NCBI GenBank assembly: GCA_016808115.1
Contig: JAEQBH010002347.1
Span: 682,001 to 746,000, forward strand
Reading direction: 5' to 3'
Length of the DNA stretch: 64,000 nt
From: Tetrastigma voinierianum
Taxonomy: Eukaryota; Streptophyta; Magnoliopsida; Vitales; Vitaceae
Notes under the pieces: generated by a model
Seen by the model: the letters and a program-made list of their open reading frames with translations, nothing else
What the model was told of the DNA's origin: nothing
Databases searched by the model: none
Program-made: the position numbers and the translations under genes
Part shown: positions 1 to 11,398 of the stretch, in pieces
Numbering within the stretch: position 1 is the first letter of the stretch
Layout of the letters: the number at the start of each line of letters is the position of its first letter

Positions 1-577
1 TTCTCAGTGTCTGTTTCCATTTCTGATTCCATAGTATTAAGGGCATCCATGTAATTGTCTGTCTCACTTGCGACATCATCAGAATGGTAACCATCTGCAT
101 TGCCTTCAATTTTACTTTCCCCATCAACATGTACTTCCCTTTCATCTGCCACCTTATAAACAGAGGAAATGTTGTCAGTTTCACCACCAGGGTTTGACAC
201 AGGCACCTTCAGAATTGCTCTATCAATAGCTTCTTCAACCACTCATCCATATGAAAAGGTGGTCAGAACCTTCCGTCCATGATGATGAGATGAACTCTTC
301 CTCAGCAATGACTCTTTGGAAGGACTAACTGTACTGATTTCAAGTATATCAAGCCCTGGCTCATGACCGCTGTCAGATGCCATTTTCAACAAGGGTGGAC
401 TAACACAAATTTCATGAACCATCATGCTCTGGTGAATGAGTTTCCAAAAACTTTTCCATGTAACTTCTCCCAGTTTTTGAATCAAATGGGGATTCATTCA
501 GTTGTTTTTCACTACAAGTCTGACTTACCCATCAGCACCATTCGCAGCACGATCTTCCAAAAACAACTGGATGCAAT
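1..577 (-). CDS. SCAR: SCAR exon 6 (start of large variable-region exon), runs off the window
   Basis: After a tgcag acceptor at 578-579 the minus strand reads KLH, then LFLEDRAANGAD, SEKQLNESPFDSKTGRSYME, KFLETHSPEH, VHEICVSPPLLKMASDSGHE, PGLDILEISTVSPSKESL, VVEEAIDRAILKVP and finally DGYHSDDVASETDNYMDALN. All are typical of the SCAR variable region. Frame changes are visible at about 568 (an extra C), about 522 (GADG/VSQ), about 430 (after SPEH) and about 258 (near FHMDE/VVEE). In this family the exon normally continues for more than 1 kb, so the missing end is simply outside the window. Confidence 0.85.
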
Positions 578-707
578 CTGCACTTTCATAATTTAACTAT
601 GTTACCAATTAACCATTGTATACATGCATGCATAACATAGCTGCTACATACATATGATGTGTGTGTGTGTGTGTATATAGATGTGTCAATTAAATTGAAG
701 TCCTCAC

Positions 708-769
708 TTGGCATGGGATGCTGATAAAACCTCTGGGGTTTCTCCATTCCTCCAGCGTGATCCTTTCTT
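708..769 (-). CDS. SCAR: SCAR exon 5 (SRWRNGETPEV basic linker)
   Basis: This 62 bp exon has clean borders: acceptor ttttctcag and donor gtgagg. It translates without error as KKGSRWRNGETPEVLSASHA plus two bases of the next codon. The KKGSRWRNGETPEV signature is near-invariant in plant SCAR proteins, so this exon anchors the identification. Its intact frame contrasts with the exons around it. Confidence 0.88.
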
Positions 770-1464
770 CTGAGAAAAACACAGGAACACAATATTCTTA
801 GAAGCAGTAGAGGAAAGAGTTTCCATTAGCAAAATAAGAACCTAAAGCTCCAAGCGCTTAATTACAATTGCCAAAGCCATAAATAATCCAAATATCACCA
901 CAAAAAAAAATGGTGATTTAATACTCATTCTCAACTGTAAACTTGAAAGGTCATTCATAAAGGTGGCTGCACTGCGCGATTCTATTTTTTTTTTTTTGAT
1001 AGGTATACAGAAGAATAACATAGTAGCCAAACACCACCATGGTCTGCAAGAATCTTCCTATATTTATCCTTCCACAAGTAGGTTCTTACTGCTTTACTTG
1101 TCAAGCTTCTCCCGACACGCGCTATAAAGTTACATAATTTCAGAGGCTGTTCCAAGTAAATCTTGCAGGTAAAAGCTAATACCCAACCCAATAGGCTCCA
1201 AGTAAATCTTGCAGGTTAAGCATTAAGCCACAACATATTTTAAAAACACCCAGGCCAACTAAAGAGAACCTTCAGGGCACACCTATATCACACAACATTA
1301 CATCAATCTGTGTGTTTGTTAAACACAGGTTGAATATACTTCAAGTTAACATGCACCTAAGAGACCCAGCAGTCGCTGAATTATCTCAAAAGCAAACACA
1401 GTTTCTAAAACTATTGTAAATAACATATAAACTATACTTACACATGATAATTCCACCACAGTAC
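770..1464 (-). other. SCAR intron 4 (no gene seen)
   Basis: AT-rich intron sequence between exons 4 and 5. Open frames on the minus strand at 842-1191 are short and low-complexity and do not resemble SCAR or TE proteins. A near-direct repeat of about 22 bp (tccaagtaaatcttgcaggt) occurs at about 1150-1171 and 1197-1217. Confidence 0.5.
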
Positions 1465-1588
1465 CTTCCTTTTGCGACTTTTTTTCCTCAAGAACCTCTT
1501 GACTTCAATAACTTAGAGGATGCTGATTCTGTTTTAAAGAATGATGGATCAGTATAGCTCAAACATGCCCCAGCACCCAATATCAAAA
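1465..1588 (-). CDS. SCAR: SCAR exon 4
   Basis: The minus strand after an atag acceptor reads FDI, GAGAC, YTDPSFFKTESASS and then a lysine/arginine-rich end (EEKKSRKRK) directly before a GT donor at 1464. GACLKRYTDPSFFK is the conserved end of the SCAR homology domain, and the basic tail continues into the next exon. Frame changes occur near GAG/AC and near the KLLKS stretch. Confidence 0.7.
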
Positions 1589-1690
1589 CTATTTAAAAAA
1601 GACGAGGCTGTTTGGCGACTTTCATTTCTTAAAAGGAATCTGGGCTTTTAGATTTACATTCTAATTCGCAACATAAACTCAATAATCATA

Positions 1691-1821
1691 TTTGGTCCAG
1701 TAGGAATAAATCGCTGTGGACCCCGACATTCTTCATAGGAGTCCACATAAATCGAGGTAAATCTCCCCTTGTGACTGGGGATTTTGATCAGCATATGTAG
1801 ATTGGGATGCCAAGTCAACAC
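1691..1821 (-). CDS. SCAR: SCAR exon 3
   Basis: A ctattgcag acceptor at 1830-1822 is followed by GVD, then (shifted by one base) WHPNLHM, then RGDLPRFM, DSYEECRGP and RLFLLDQ in successive frames. The block WHPNL...RGDLPRF..DSYEECRGPPRLFLLDKFD is diagnostic for plant SCAR proteins. Three or more single-base indels are needed to read it through. The donor seems damaged: the family boundary falls at about 1691, where the intron reads tatgatt instead of gtatgatt. Confidence 0.75.
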
Positions 1822-2520
1822 CTGCAATAGAATAATGCATCCACATAATTATCAGCTCTGATCAGAAGTTCTTTAGGAACCTTATTAATGAGAACAAGAC
1901 AACCTTTACAGTATCTAATTGAAATTGAAATTGAACTTTAGAAAACAAATCATTCCAAGCACAATATGCATGACAAGCAATGAGAATATCTCTAATCTAT
2001 AAAAGAACTGTAATAAGTTGGTTTATTGAATTTATTTGATACTACAATATGAGACTCTTCCTCAATAAGCCTTTAAAGACATCATGTCTTCTATGAAATT
2101 GTAAGGGCAAAGCATAAAGTACAAACTATTCGTAGCTAAGATTAAAATTCTTAATTGTCGTAAGGATAAAATTATTCCTCTAGTTTCATAAATGCGAATG
2201 AGGTCTAGGTCTAGATATATGTCATTATTGTAATTCATCTGATGCTGTAACTCACAATAAACTTATAAGATATTATTACACATGTTTATATGAAGAAAAC
2301 CACTTTGAGAAAATTGGTATAGACAGCAGAATATTATTGGAATCAGCAAATGAATTTAAAACAAGATACAAAGCTATCTCTTCACATTTCAGACAATATT
2401 TAAAATTTATGTTTGTGTGATTATTTCAACCACTAACATTTGGACAGAAAAATACCAGTTATGACAATTCATGAAGTTGCAAACAGAGAAACATTCTCAT
2501 ACTCAGAGAGAGAGAGAGAC
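1822..2520 (-). other. SCAR intron 2 (no gene seen)
   Basis: AT-rich intron sequence with a (GA)n tract at 2502-2520 beside the exon 2 donor. No coding signal seen. Confidence 0.5.
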
Positions 2521-2685
2521 AATTTCAGAGAGCTGAGAAAAATGATGAATGACTAGTTTGAGAAAGAAATGCCCTCAATCAAAGGAAATTCAGCTTCGAG
2601 CTGTTGACACGAACTATTAGACGTTAATTCTTGCAGCAGTCACCACTTCTTCAGCGTAAGCTCATGGAATATCTCAGCAGTAAAC
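2521..2685 (-). CDS. SCAR: SCAR exon 2
   Basis: After a cctaag acceptor, the minus strand reads FTAEIFHEL, then in another frame EEVVTAAR, then VQQLEAEFPLIE and a serine/phenylalanine-rich tail. This matches the second block of the SCAR homology domain (FAAEIFHDLHEEV...RVQQLEAEFP in the family), which binds the other WAVE-complex subunits. At least two frame changes occur within about 165 bp. The exon runs out at about 2521, where a CT/GA dinucleotide tract begins in the intron; the exact donor is uncertain. Confidence 0.75.
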
Positions 2686-2944
2686 CTTAGGAATTACACA
2701 AACAAAACACATTTAGTAAACTAAGCCTTCAAATGATAGAAGATAAAAATCAAATTTTAATAAATTGAAAGGATAAGATGCAGTAATAAAGACACCAAAG
2801 AAGATATCACCTGTAAGGCTTATCAGCATAGACGCTATTCTTTCATTGGTGCCACAACTAGTGATCCTTTAGACACATCAACATTCCAGCTAGCATTCGA
2901 ATAGTAAAAATCCTGGGTTGATGCTGTTGATTTGAAACTTAAGG

Positions 2945-2980
<36 letters not shown>

Positions 2981-3381
2981 AGATCGTGAATGTTTGTCCA
3001 TCACATGCGTTGATATTAATGGTGACTCATTATTTCAAAGAACCATTTTTTCATATAGAAGACGATAATGTAAACACTAAAAAGCTCACTTCAAATATTT
3101 AGAATGAATAGAACATAATAAGATATTTGCAACATATCTCCAAACTCCAATAACACGTCTCGACTGACAGTACTTAGTGTATCCAAGTTATTGCCACTGC
3201 TGCCATCTGACTAGTAGTATCATCCTGATATCCTCAAGGCTACCTGGATTTTGCTTATTTAGTAGATTGTTTAAGTTCATTCTTCAATTAGGTAAGCCTA
3301 GTTTGAGCCTGAACATAAATTTTCTTCAATCAACAAGCCAAACACAAACAGCTCCAGGCTCCTTTCAGTAAAACTTGCAGC
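2686..3381 (-). other. SCAR intron 1, 3' part
   Basis: Intron sequence between exon 2 and the inserted chromovirus. It carries a (TA)n microsatellite at about 2945-2976. No coding signal was recognised. Confidence 0.5.
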
Positions 3382-3386
3382 TATAC

Positions 3387-3695
3387 TGTTGAGAGCACAG
3401 CTGGAGGCCCAACCCTAAAGGTCTACACCAGAAGATCAAAGTCAGTGACGTTGGTAACTAACTGAGGGCTGTTTAAGAAATTGTCTTTTGATGCCTTTTG
3501 TCTATATTTGGTGTAGTAGTCCCTTTTGGGAAGTTAGTTGTATTTTAGCGAATATACGGTTGTGAGCCTGGTAGGGGAATACATCCCCTATAATCTCATT
3601 GCACTATTTGGTTATTGAATTGCTAAAGAAAGGTTGTAGAACACTATCAGAATCCTTTTTTTTTCACATGTTAGTCTTTAGCTTGACTTTTATCA
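3387..3695 (+). repeat. 5' LTR of the intronic chromovirus
   Basis: It begins tgttgagagc and ends tttatca, and aligns with 11399-11721 through shared blocks such as accagaagatcaaagtca, gaaattgtcttttg, tgccttttgtct and atcagaatcctttttt. The target duplication TATAC lies immediately before it. Confidence 0.85.
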
Positions 3696-3723
3696 CTAGT
3701 CCGACCTGCTGCTCCTTCTGTGA

Positions 3724-4570
3724 ATGCCAACTCATATGGAGTCTCGTGTGGATAAATTGGCCTCTCACGTTAAAGGAATGCAGAAGACCTTAGCCGTTCT
3801 GGACCAGGATCTCCAGGAAGATAGGAATCGCGTCGACCTCATGGTCTCACCACAAGGAGCTTCATCACAAATTAGAGTCGTTGATAGATTTACTTTCTGC
3901 TCACCACATGAAGGGCGACGGCGGGAAGGAACATGATGCTGCTGGCCTTAGTCGCGTGGAAGAAAGTGAGTCGAAGATGGAGGACCATGAGTCAGGGAGC
4001 ACTATCTCAGCCGACATGCAAGAAGGAGCCGATATACTCCCATTTCCGCCGTGAGGATCCAACACCTTCCATGGTCTTGACCCTTTGGGTTGGCTCGCAC
4101 GCACCAAGCAGTATTTTCAGATTCACCATACATCAGAATCTTCAAAGCTGCAGTTGGCCTTGGTGTGTATGGAGGGAACAGACCTCCACTAGGCTTGTTG
4201 GTGTGGAAGGATCACAATTCCGACCTAACTTGGGCTCGCCAGAAGCAACTGGCCTCAAGGCCACGGGGATGACAACAACCCATAACGACTGATAAAATAC
4301 TAAACAAACGGGCCTCACAAAGAGTATATCCGCAATGAGACTCCAGGCAACCCTGTATCAAGGGTTTGACAAATGAGCTTTACGCTTTTTCTTAATGGAT
4401 TGCGTGAAGACATTCGAGTCCAGATATTCCAGAAAGATGCGGTAGACATTTTTCAAACCATGGATTTGGCTCGCGAGGTTGAACATTGGTTGATAGTGGA
4501 GAGGGGTGATCGAGTTTTCTACGACGGCCGCAAGGATCAACATAAGCAGGTGAGGTTTAACATCCGCTAA
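3724..4570 (+). pseudogene. Chromovirus gag remnant
   Basis: It opens MESRVDKLASHVKGMQKTLA, a coiled-coil gag N-terminus of plant chromoviruses. A retrotransposon-gag domain follows in several frames: a WIARAEQYFQIHH-like stretch near 4090, TWARQKQL near 4230, and an open stretch from 4373 with FLNGLREDIRVQIF and LAREVEHWL. At least four frame changes break it. The zinc knuckle expected next, before the protease, is not evident in 4572-4900, where only shadow frames occur. Confidence 0.75.
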
Positions 4571-4989
4571 CTTGCAAAACCCTACGCGGCCAAAATGGAC
4601 GAACTTCCGGGCACCAATGGGCTCCTTCGCGGACCCAAGCCAACTGCTCGTTGGGCCTCAGCCCCATTCGGCCCACAATGGGTTTCAAACCCCAATACCA
4701 CTTGTGGGCTTCTATCTCCTCCACTTACTTCGAATTTACTCCTTCCCAAACACCCATGCTCAAACATATCTCTCCAGGCTAACCCCAGCTCCATTGCCCA
4801 ACCTAGGGCACCCAACGCCACCGACATGGCATCGTGACCTCGGTCGAGGTTTGTGCTTTCAGGCGCCTATTTCATCCTCTTATGTGTGCTCGTAGCAGGT
4901 GAAGATGAAGACTTCCAGTCGATCTCGATGCGAAGGATCTACATAAATACTCCACCATCGACTTTAATACCCAACTCACCATTTTGAAT

Positions 4990-5400
4990 GTCTGTCAATG
5001 TTTTCGAGGCATTATCGGTCCACGCATCATGAAGTCATGCCGACAAACTCATGTGGTCATGATCTATAGTGATGTTAGTCATTGTTTTATTAACCGACGG
5101 CTGACATGTATCGGGGCTGCATGTCACTACCAAAGAAGTTTGGGTTCGGCCATGAGGATGTCCACTCAAATCTGGGGAGTTTACAGATGTTAAGGTTCGG
5201 TTGGGTCCAACACAAATTCATGTAGATTGTTATATCTTTTTGCTAGGTACTGTGGATCTTATTTTGGGAATTTCATGGTTACATTGTGGGAGGTCCGCTT
5301 CTAATCAATAACCCGTGATGAAATTCAGTGCGAGGGAGACAAGATTTCGTAGGGTGATCCACACTAGTAAGATCCTCCGTTTTCAGCTCGCTTCAAAAAT
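4990..5400 (+). pseudogene. Chromovirus aspartic protease remnant
   Basis: The DSGATHNFI-type active site is degraded to IYSDVSHCFINRRL (from about 5060). Further on, after a frame change, the conserved stretch LGPTQIHVDCYIF..LGTVDLILGISWL (5203-5280) ends the domain. After it comes the protease-RT linker, cut at 5626 by the L1 insertion. Confidence 0.75.
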
Positions 5401-5626
5401 ACCAGAGAAGGATGTTGAATTTTATGCCCTTCTCTCGTTCAACGAAATTAATTTCTTCCCACCATAAAGACCGTGGACTGATCTCAAGAAGGAACAACAA
5501 ACAGAAGATTTTACCTATTCCAACAATACTATCCAAGATTCACAGAGTTCGCAACGCTTCCCCTACTGACACAGGATCATAGATACCATTGCTGCCGTGT
5601 GCTCTAAATGTTAGCGTCAAGCAATA

Positions 5627-8600
5627 TTTTTTTTTATCGTAAGAAAAGTATGTAATATATTAGAACGAAAGAAGCTCCCAAAGAGTACACGAGTACAAAA
5701 GGACAACACTACAACTCTCACCTATGCCCCAACTGTGTTAAAAATCTACCAAAGAACTTAAATTATCGACTATACACTTAAATTTCGTGACCATAAAAGC
5801 AACAAAAGATGATTTCATCCCGAAAGTCAGGGACTTTATTTCTCAAAAGCGCCCGTTTTCTAACCAAAGCGTCCAAAAATAAAACACGAGTAGGACCGCC
5901 ATCCACTCTTTCCGCTTTTTTCCAATCGTACACCTTGCCAAGCAAAGAGTTTAGTGAACTCGCATGAAATTCCAATTAGATCCATATAATGGCCAAAAAA
6001 GGTTCCACAACATCTTAGCTCTCGAACAATGAACAAGCAAATGGTCTATTGTTTCTCTCCTTTGTATAAGAAACACCTTGCTTATTGCGTGATTCTTGAA
6101 TTATCAATGTAGAAGCACCTTACCCCAGACGCTCCTAAGCAAAGAAACTCATTTGTGTGAATACATCAGGTTTCCAAATTGTAATGCCAAGGGAATTGAG
6201 GGGAATGCATTAACTTGGTACATGAGACTGACCGTGAAACCACATCAAAGTTCTGCCTCCCTTTAAAATTAGTAATCCTCTCAGTGATGGCTTAATCTTC
6301 TCATTATGAAGGACAAGAAGAAACCTTTCCACCTCCATTTCCCAATCGCAAAGGTCTTTGGAAAACAGGGACCAACCCCATCAACCCCAGTAGTCCCAAC
6401 CGCTACCGCTGCGTCTCGAGAGCTGCCAGTTCAAACAAGAGTGGGGAAGGTGATTACATGGGCACATTTGTCCCCACCGGGATCCTTCCAAAACCGAAGC
6501 CTCCGACCATCGCTTCAAGCAAGAAGTAGAATTTCGACAAAAGGTGATCCATTCTTGCCATCACACCTCTACAACCCAAAGGTCATAACCACCCTGGCGT
6601 CATCGGGTGTTCCAACCACCTTCTCCCTCCCCAAATTTGGTGCTGATCACCAAGCGCCACATAGAATCCCTCTCATTGGCAAACCGCCAACACCACTTAC
6701 AAAACAGAGCAATATTCATCTTTGAAAGGCTTCTAACCCCAAGACCCCCGCGACTTTTTTGAAGGCAAACTGTTTTCCAATTGACGAGGTGAGGTTTTCT
6801 CTCTAGGTTGCCCCCACCCCAAAGAAAGTCTCTCTGAATCTTTTCCAACCTTGAACAAACTCTTGGCATTCAAAGATGAAAGAAAGTAAATGGGAAGCAC
6901 ACAGAAAGTTCAATGAGTGCGATCCTCCCTTGATATACTCAGTCGCCAAAGTTGTATAACCTTCTTTCCGAACTGTTTTCGAATAGAATCCCACTCAAAG
7001 TTCCTACACAGAAGCCCCCAAGCTAAGACTAAAGCAAGAGGCGACCTCCTCAACCAAGTCACCGGCCAACTCCTCCACATTGTCCACTCTACCCAGTGGG
7101 ATAATCACACTTTTCGTCAAATTAATCTTCAATCCAGAAAAGACTTCAAACCACATCAAAGTCCATCTCAAATACATTAGCTGCTCAGAGTTGGCTTCAC
7201 AAAACAAGATAGTATCATCAGCGTATAAAAGATGAGAAATAACAATATCCCCTCCATCTCTTCCCGAAACTTACAAACAGATGAAATTTGCTTTCTTCCA
7301 TACATGAAGCATACCGCCTGTGGCTTCCATTCCGATGACAAAAAGGTAGGGGGACAGGGGGTCCCCTTGTCTCAAGCCTCTGGAGCTCCTGAAGAACCCC
7401 GTAGAAGAGCCATTAATCAGAACGGAAAAAGAAGCTGTAGAGATGCACCATTTAATCCAACTTATCCATTTAGAGCCAAACCCCTTATCTTCTCCATAAT
7501 CCGGCTGCAAAATCCCATCTTATGTGACTGGGTGTTTCAATAATCCAAATATATAGAACCCATTCTCTTCCTTCTAGAATAGAGCCCATCGCCTCATTAG
7601 CAATTGTAACAAATACAAGAATTTCCGCTCCTCCTACGAACGTTTGAGACCGAGACAATCTCTCCCATAACTCTTTTGATTCCATGAAATAACACTTTCG
7701 ATAAAATTTTGTACAAACTTCCCATCAAACTAATGTGGGTCTCAAACTTTAGATCCTCAACAAATCCTTCCTCGGGGACTGGCGACCGAAGAAGTAGTAT
7801 CTGTGCTTTTTGACAACCGGTTAGTTCAAGAATTCCTTTAAAGCCATCACCTCCATTTTCACAAAATCCCAACTAAAAGACCAAAAGGCCAATGGGAAAC
7901 CATCTGGACCTGGGGCTTTATCACCATTAAGCCCTAAGATTGCTGCAAGAATTTCCTCCTCTGTAAACATTTCTTCCAAATTTTAGAAACTTTATCACCA
8001 TCATATTGAAACGGAGATCGCAGGGTAAGCACCAGCTTATTAAAAGGTAAAGGAGACTTTGGAAGGCTCCAACCGTGACCTTCTAATCTCGTGTTCCTAT
8101 CACATCTTCTACCATTGATGATGCTCCTCCAGACAGAGTTCCTTCTCCTATGAAAATTGGCCATCCCGTGCAGGAAAGAAACCCTGTATTGGGCCCCCTC
8201 TTTCAAACCAACCTCGGATTTTGTTTCCAAGAGATCTTCCAAGTCCATCTAATTTTATTCCTCTCGCCTTTTCCCTCTCCTCTGATTCTGCCAAGGACAA
8301 GGCCTTATCCTTCTCCGAGTTATCCCAAAACAAAATCCTGCTTAAGGCCTCCTTCTTCTGAACCTCAACTCTACCAAAAACCTCTTTATTCCAAACCCTC
8401 AAAATACCCTTAAGGGCCTTTACTTTGGAAGCCAAAACAAAACTAAAGGATCCGTGAGAAGTGTGTTTACACCACTTCGAGGGGAGGTCCTTAAAACCAT
8501 CAAATTTCACTTCACATAATCTCAAAACGAAAGGGCATTATTCGATCATTAATCCTTTCAATGCTCAACAAAACGTGATGTTGATCGTGATTAATCGTCT

Positions 8601-8728
8601 CTGGAGAGTACTCTAGAATCGAAAGTTACCGAATCGATTTTCCCACCGGCCGATAATACCAAAAATCATTCAAATGAGACATGCACCATTACTGGCATCT
8701 CTCCGTAAAAGGACCCCATATGTGGGAA
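5627..8728 (-). mobile_element. 5'-truncated L1 (LINE) nested in the chromovirus
   Basis: A minus-strand non-LTR element. A poly-A tail is seen as the T run at 5627-5635, and imperfect 13 bp direct repeats flank it (gcgtcaagcaata at 5614-5626, gggccaagtgata at 8729-8741, 9 of 13 matching). It starts inside the endonuclease domain, so roughly the first third is missing, as is usual for target-primed insertions. Protease-RT linker sequence of the chromovirus lies on both sides, which proves it inserted after the chromovirus. Confidence 0.85.
5780..8720 (-). pseudogene. L1 ORF2 remnant (endonuclease end, RT, zinc-knuckle C-terminus)
   Basis: In coding order: an endonuclease tail near 8700-8540 (weak RPISDH and PFRFE equivalents); the linker at 8525-8148 with WNKEVFGRVEVQKKEALSRI; RT blocks including GLRQGDPLSPYLFVIGME (about 7400) and an intact LYADDTILFCEA at about 7193-7228; an FSGLKINLTKS segment; then IQRDFLWGG and VCLQKSRGGLGVRSL (6870-6700). 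The C-terminal zf-RVT region near 5980-5780 is shifted among frames. Many stops make it non-functional, though the YADD catalytic box survives. Confidence 0.85.
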
Positions 8729-8741
8729 GGGCCAAGTGATA

Positions 8742-9960
8742 GATAGAGTTACAAATTTTCACTGGAAAATGAATGAAAGATTTGGTTCAGAAATGCTGCA
8801 GGGTAAAGTACCATAATACCAAGTCATAGTCCCTTTCCAAAACTTGTATTGTTATGTGCGCAAAGATGGTAGCTGGCTTATGCCTACTATCGCCAGCTAA
8901 ACAAGGTGACTATTCCCGACAAATACCTAATTGCAATAATCCAAGAAATGTTGGACGAATTGGGTGGGGCACGATATTTCAACAAATTGGATTTATGTTC
9001 AGGGTACCACCAAATCCGAGTGGTAGCCGATGACGTATACAAAACTGCATTTCATACACATTCTGGACACTACGAATTTCTGGTCATGCCATTCGACCTC
9101 ACCAACGCACCGGCCACCTTTCAAGCCACTATGAATTATCTGTTCTGACCACATTTGAGGAGGTTTGTCCTTGTTTTTTTTTATGATATACTGATTTACA
9201 GTACGACTTGGACTCTTCATTTGCAACACCTCCACACCGTCTTGGACATTCTACAAGCTCACGACTTAAGGTTAACTGCAGCTCCCAGGTTTCGCCTTGT
9301 TGTGGTATATTTGGGGGCCATGTAGTATCCGGCAGAGGATGGATCTCCGATAAGGTGTCCACAATAACTGAGCCTACCCCACTCGAATCTCAAAGAAGTG
9401 TGAGGGCTTTCTAGGTGTTTAATTGTTGCGATCGCTGCATCAAAGACTATGGAAAAATGGCTCAACCCTTAACAGCCTTAATGAAGCAGGAACAGGGGGG
9501 AGAGTTTCGTTGGAGCAGTAATGCTCAAGTAGCTATAATGCCTGCTAACCCGCAGACTGATTTCTGAGTTAAACTACGCCGATTTAACTCCAACCTTTTG
9601 TCATGGAATGTGATGCTTCCGTATAGGTATAGGAGTTGGGTCCTACACGTAGAAAAACCGATAGCCTTGTCCTGGTCGAGAGATGGTGGGAAAGTCACTA
9701 TGAAAAGAACTGGAGAAGCCCTAGCAATGGCAATCCAACATTGGCGACCATAATTGGTGGGAAGGAAATTCCAAGCGAAAACAGACCTGACCTACATAGC
9801 CTAAAGCATCTACTTCAACAACCAATTACGACCCCAGCCAACAAAATTAGGTGGCCAAACTTTTGGGTTATGACTTTGAGATCTCCTACAAACCAGGAAA
9901 GACCAATTGTGCAGTTGATGCATTGTCCGGAAAAGCTGAAAATATAGAATTCGCTGCAAT
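8742..9960 (+). pseudogene. Chromovirus reverse transcriptase and RNase H remnant
   Basis: The RT resumes after the L1 with VRKDGSW (8858). The longest open part, 8906-9148, has IPDKYLI, YFNKLDLCSGYHQIRV and FLVMPFDLTNAPATFQA, classical Ty3/gypsy RT blocks. The catalytic YVDD-type motif at about 9182 has become YDILIYS, one Asp missing. The RNase H start FVMECDAS lies at about 9600 and a PGKTNCAVDALS-like end (KTNCAVDALSGK) near 9900-9930. Several stops and frame changes are present. Confidence 0.85.
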
Positions 9961-10139
9961 AGCGATGCCATATCGCTGGATCGGGAGCTTCTCGAAAGCA
10001 GTCAGCCCATGATTCAAATTTCGAACAATATCATTTAGACCATTAAGTCTACTGGAAGCAACCACAACAATTTCTCTTTGGTGGTCGGACGGTTATACTA
10101 CAAGGGACGCATTGTTCTCCCCGTCTTCCTGATAACTAA

Positions 10140-11330
10140 TTGATTGAAGAATTTACCTACACCATCCGGGGCCAAGGATAGAGCCTCAGAATACAGTAAA
10201 TATTATACAAGTTTATTGGCAAGGGATGATGAAACAAGTACGCAGGTATGTAGCAAACTGTCTTGTGTGTCAACATAACAAATATGATATCTTGAGCCCT
10301 GCTGGACTTTTACAACCTCTCCCAATTCCTCAATGCATTTGGGAGGACCCCGCATGGATTTCATCGGGATTAAGCATTTATCTAAAAGGGGACCGATCGC
10401 ATCTTAGTACTGTAGACCGCTTGTCCAAATATGCCCATTTCCTCAGCCCCAGCACCTCTTCTTCTAGCAGGTACGTAACAGTGGCAGAGGTTTTTGTATA
10501 TGAGAGAAATTATCGACAACGGTACCCCTTTCTATTGTGACGATCACACTTCTTTCTGCGCGAGAACATTTTTAAGGAGTATCTTTCAAGCAGTGGGTGG
10601 TACAAACTGAAATGAGCGTTCCAAACAACATCAAATCCCGATGGGCAAAAAACCGAGGTGTTGAATTGTTGCCTTGAAACTTATTTGAGGTGTTTTTGTT
10701 CAGAGCAACCAAATCAGTGGAGTAAGTGGCTGTCTTGGGCAGAATTTTGTTACAACACTAGTTTTCAATCAGCTGCAAGTATGACCCCCTTTCAGGCAGT
10801 ATATGGCAGAACTCCCCCTACCTTGCGACAGTTCTTACTAGGCGAAACCCGAGTACCAGCTGTGGAGGAGGACTTGAGGGCACGTGATGAGATATTACAG
10901 GAACTAAAATGTAACCTGGACCGTGCCCAACATAGAATGAAAACTGCAGTGGATAAACATAGAAGAGAGCTACAGTTTCAAGTAGGAGATATGGTGTTGG
11001 TTAAGTTACAGCCTTATAGGCAACATTCAGTCTGAGGGAGAAAAAATTAAAAGTTGTCGACAAGATATTTTGGGCCTCACACCTTGGCTGCCAAAATAGG
11101 GAAATGTAATATGACTTGGAATTGTTGTAACTGAAGGTACACCCCATCTTCATGTCTCTCTACTTAAAAAGGTTTCACAACATCCCACTGAGGCAGAATT
11201 TCAGTAGATACGGGGTAGAAAAAAAGATAAGTCGAAGGATCTGTTGACAAAGGTGGGGCCAGAATACAACAGGGGTCTCAAATTTGTTAGTTAAATGGAG
11301 AGGCGCTAGAAGAGGGAAGCCACCGGATGG
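10140..11330 (+). pseudogene. Chromovirus integrase with chromodomain-like end
   Basis: The zinc-binding part keeps NCLVCQHNKYD followed by LLQPLPIPQCIWED; the catalytic core keeps VDRLSKYAHFL (from about 10410). From 10658 a long open frame gives WSKWLSWAEFCYNTSFQSA, FQAVYGRTPPT and a KHRRELQFQVGDMVLVKLQP end. Near 11150-11310 an HVSLLKK stretch and LLVKWRG suggest a degraded chromodomain, which chromoviruses use to target chromatin. Confidence 0.82.
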
Positions 11331-11384
11331 GTGAAACCGACTTTCGAGCCCAATTCTCTGCTTTCAGCCTTGAGGACAAGGTCT

Positions 11385-11398
11385 GAAAATGGAGGAGG
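11385..11398 (+). promoter_or_regulatory. Polypurine tract (plus-strand primer)
   Basis: gaaaatggaggagg abuts the 3' LTR, the expected position for the tract that primes plus-strand synthesis. Confidence 0.75.

Noticed and set aside
2990..3180. Minus-strand RVLLEFGDML as an extra SCAR exon (LRQLGDLAE)
   Set aside because: The true counterpart is already at the end of exon 1 (about 13255-13237); the match is weak and lacks splice sites.
4572..4895. Pro/Leu-rich ORFs on both strands after the gag region
   Set aside because: No conserved motif; they occupy the position where a zinc knuckle and linker should be and look like chance frames in GC-richer DNA.
6306..7543. Several plus-strand ORFs of 80-139 codons
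   Set aside because: They are shadows of the minus-strand L1 ORF2, whose RT motifs are unmistakable.
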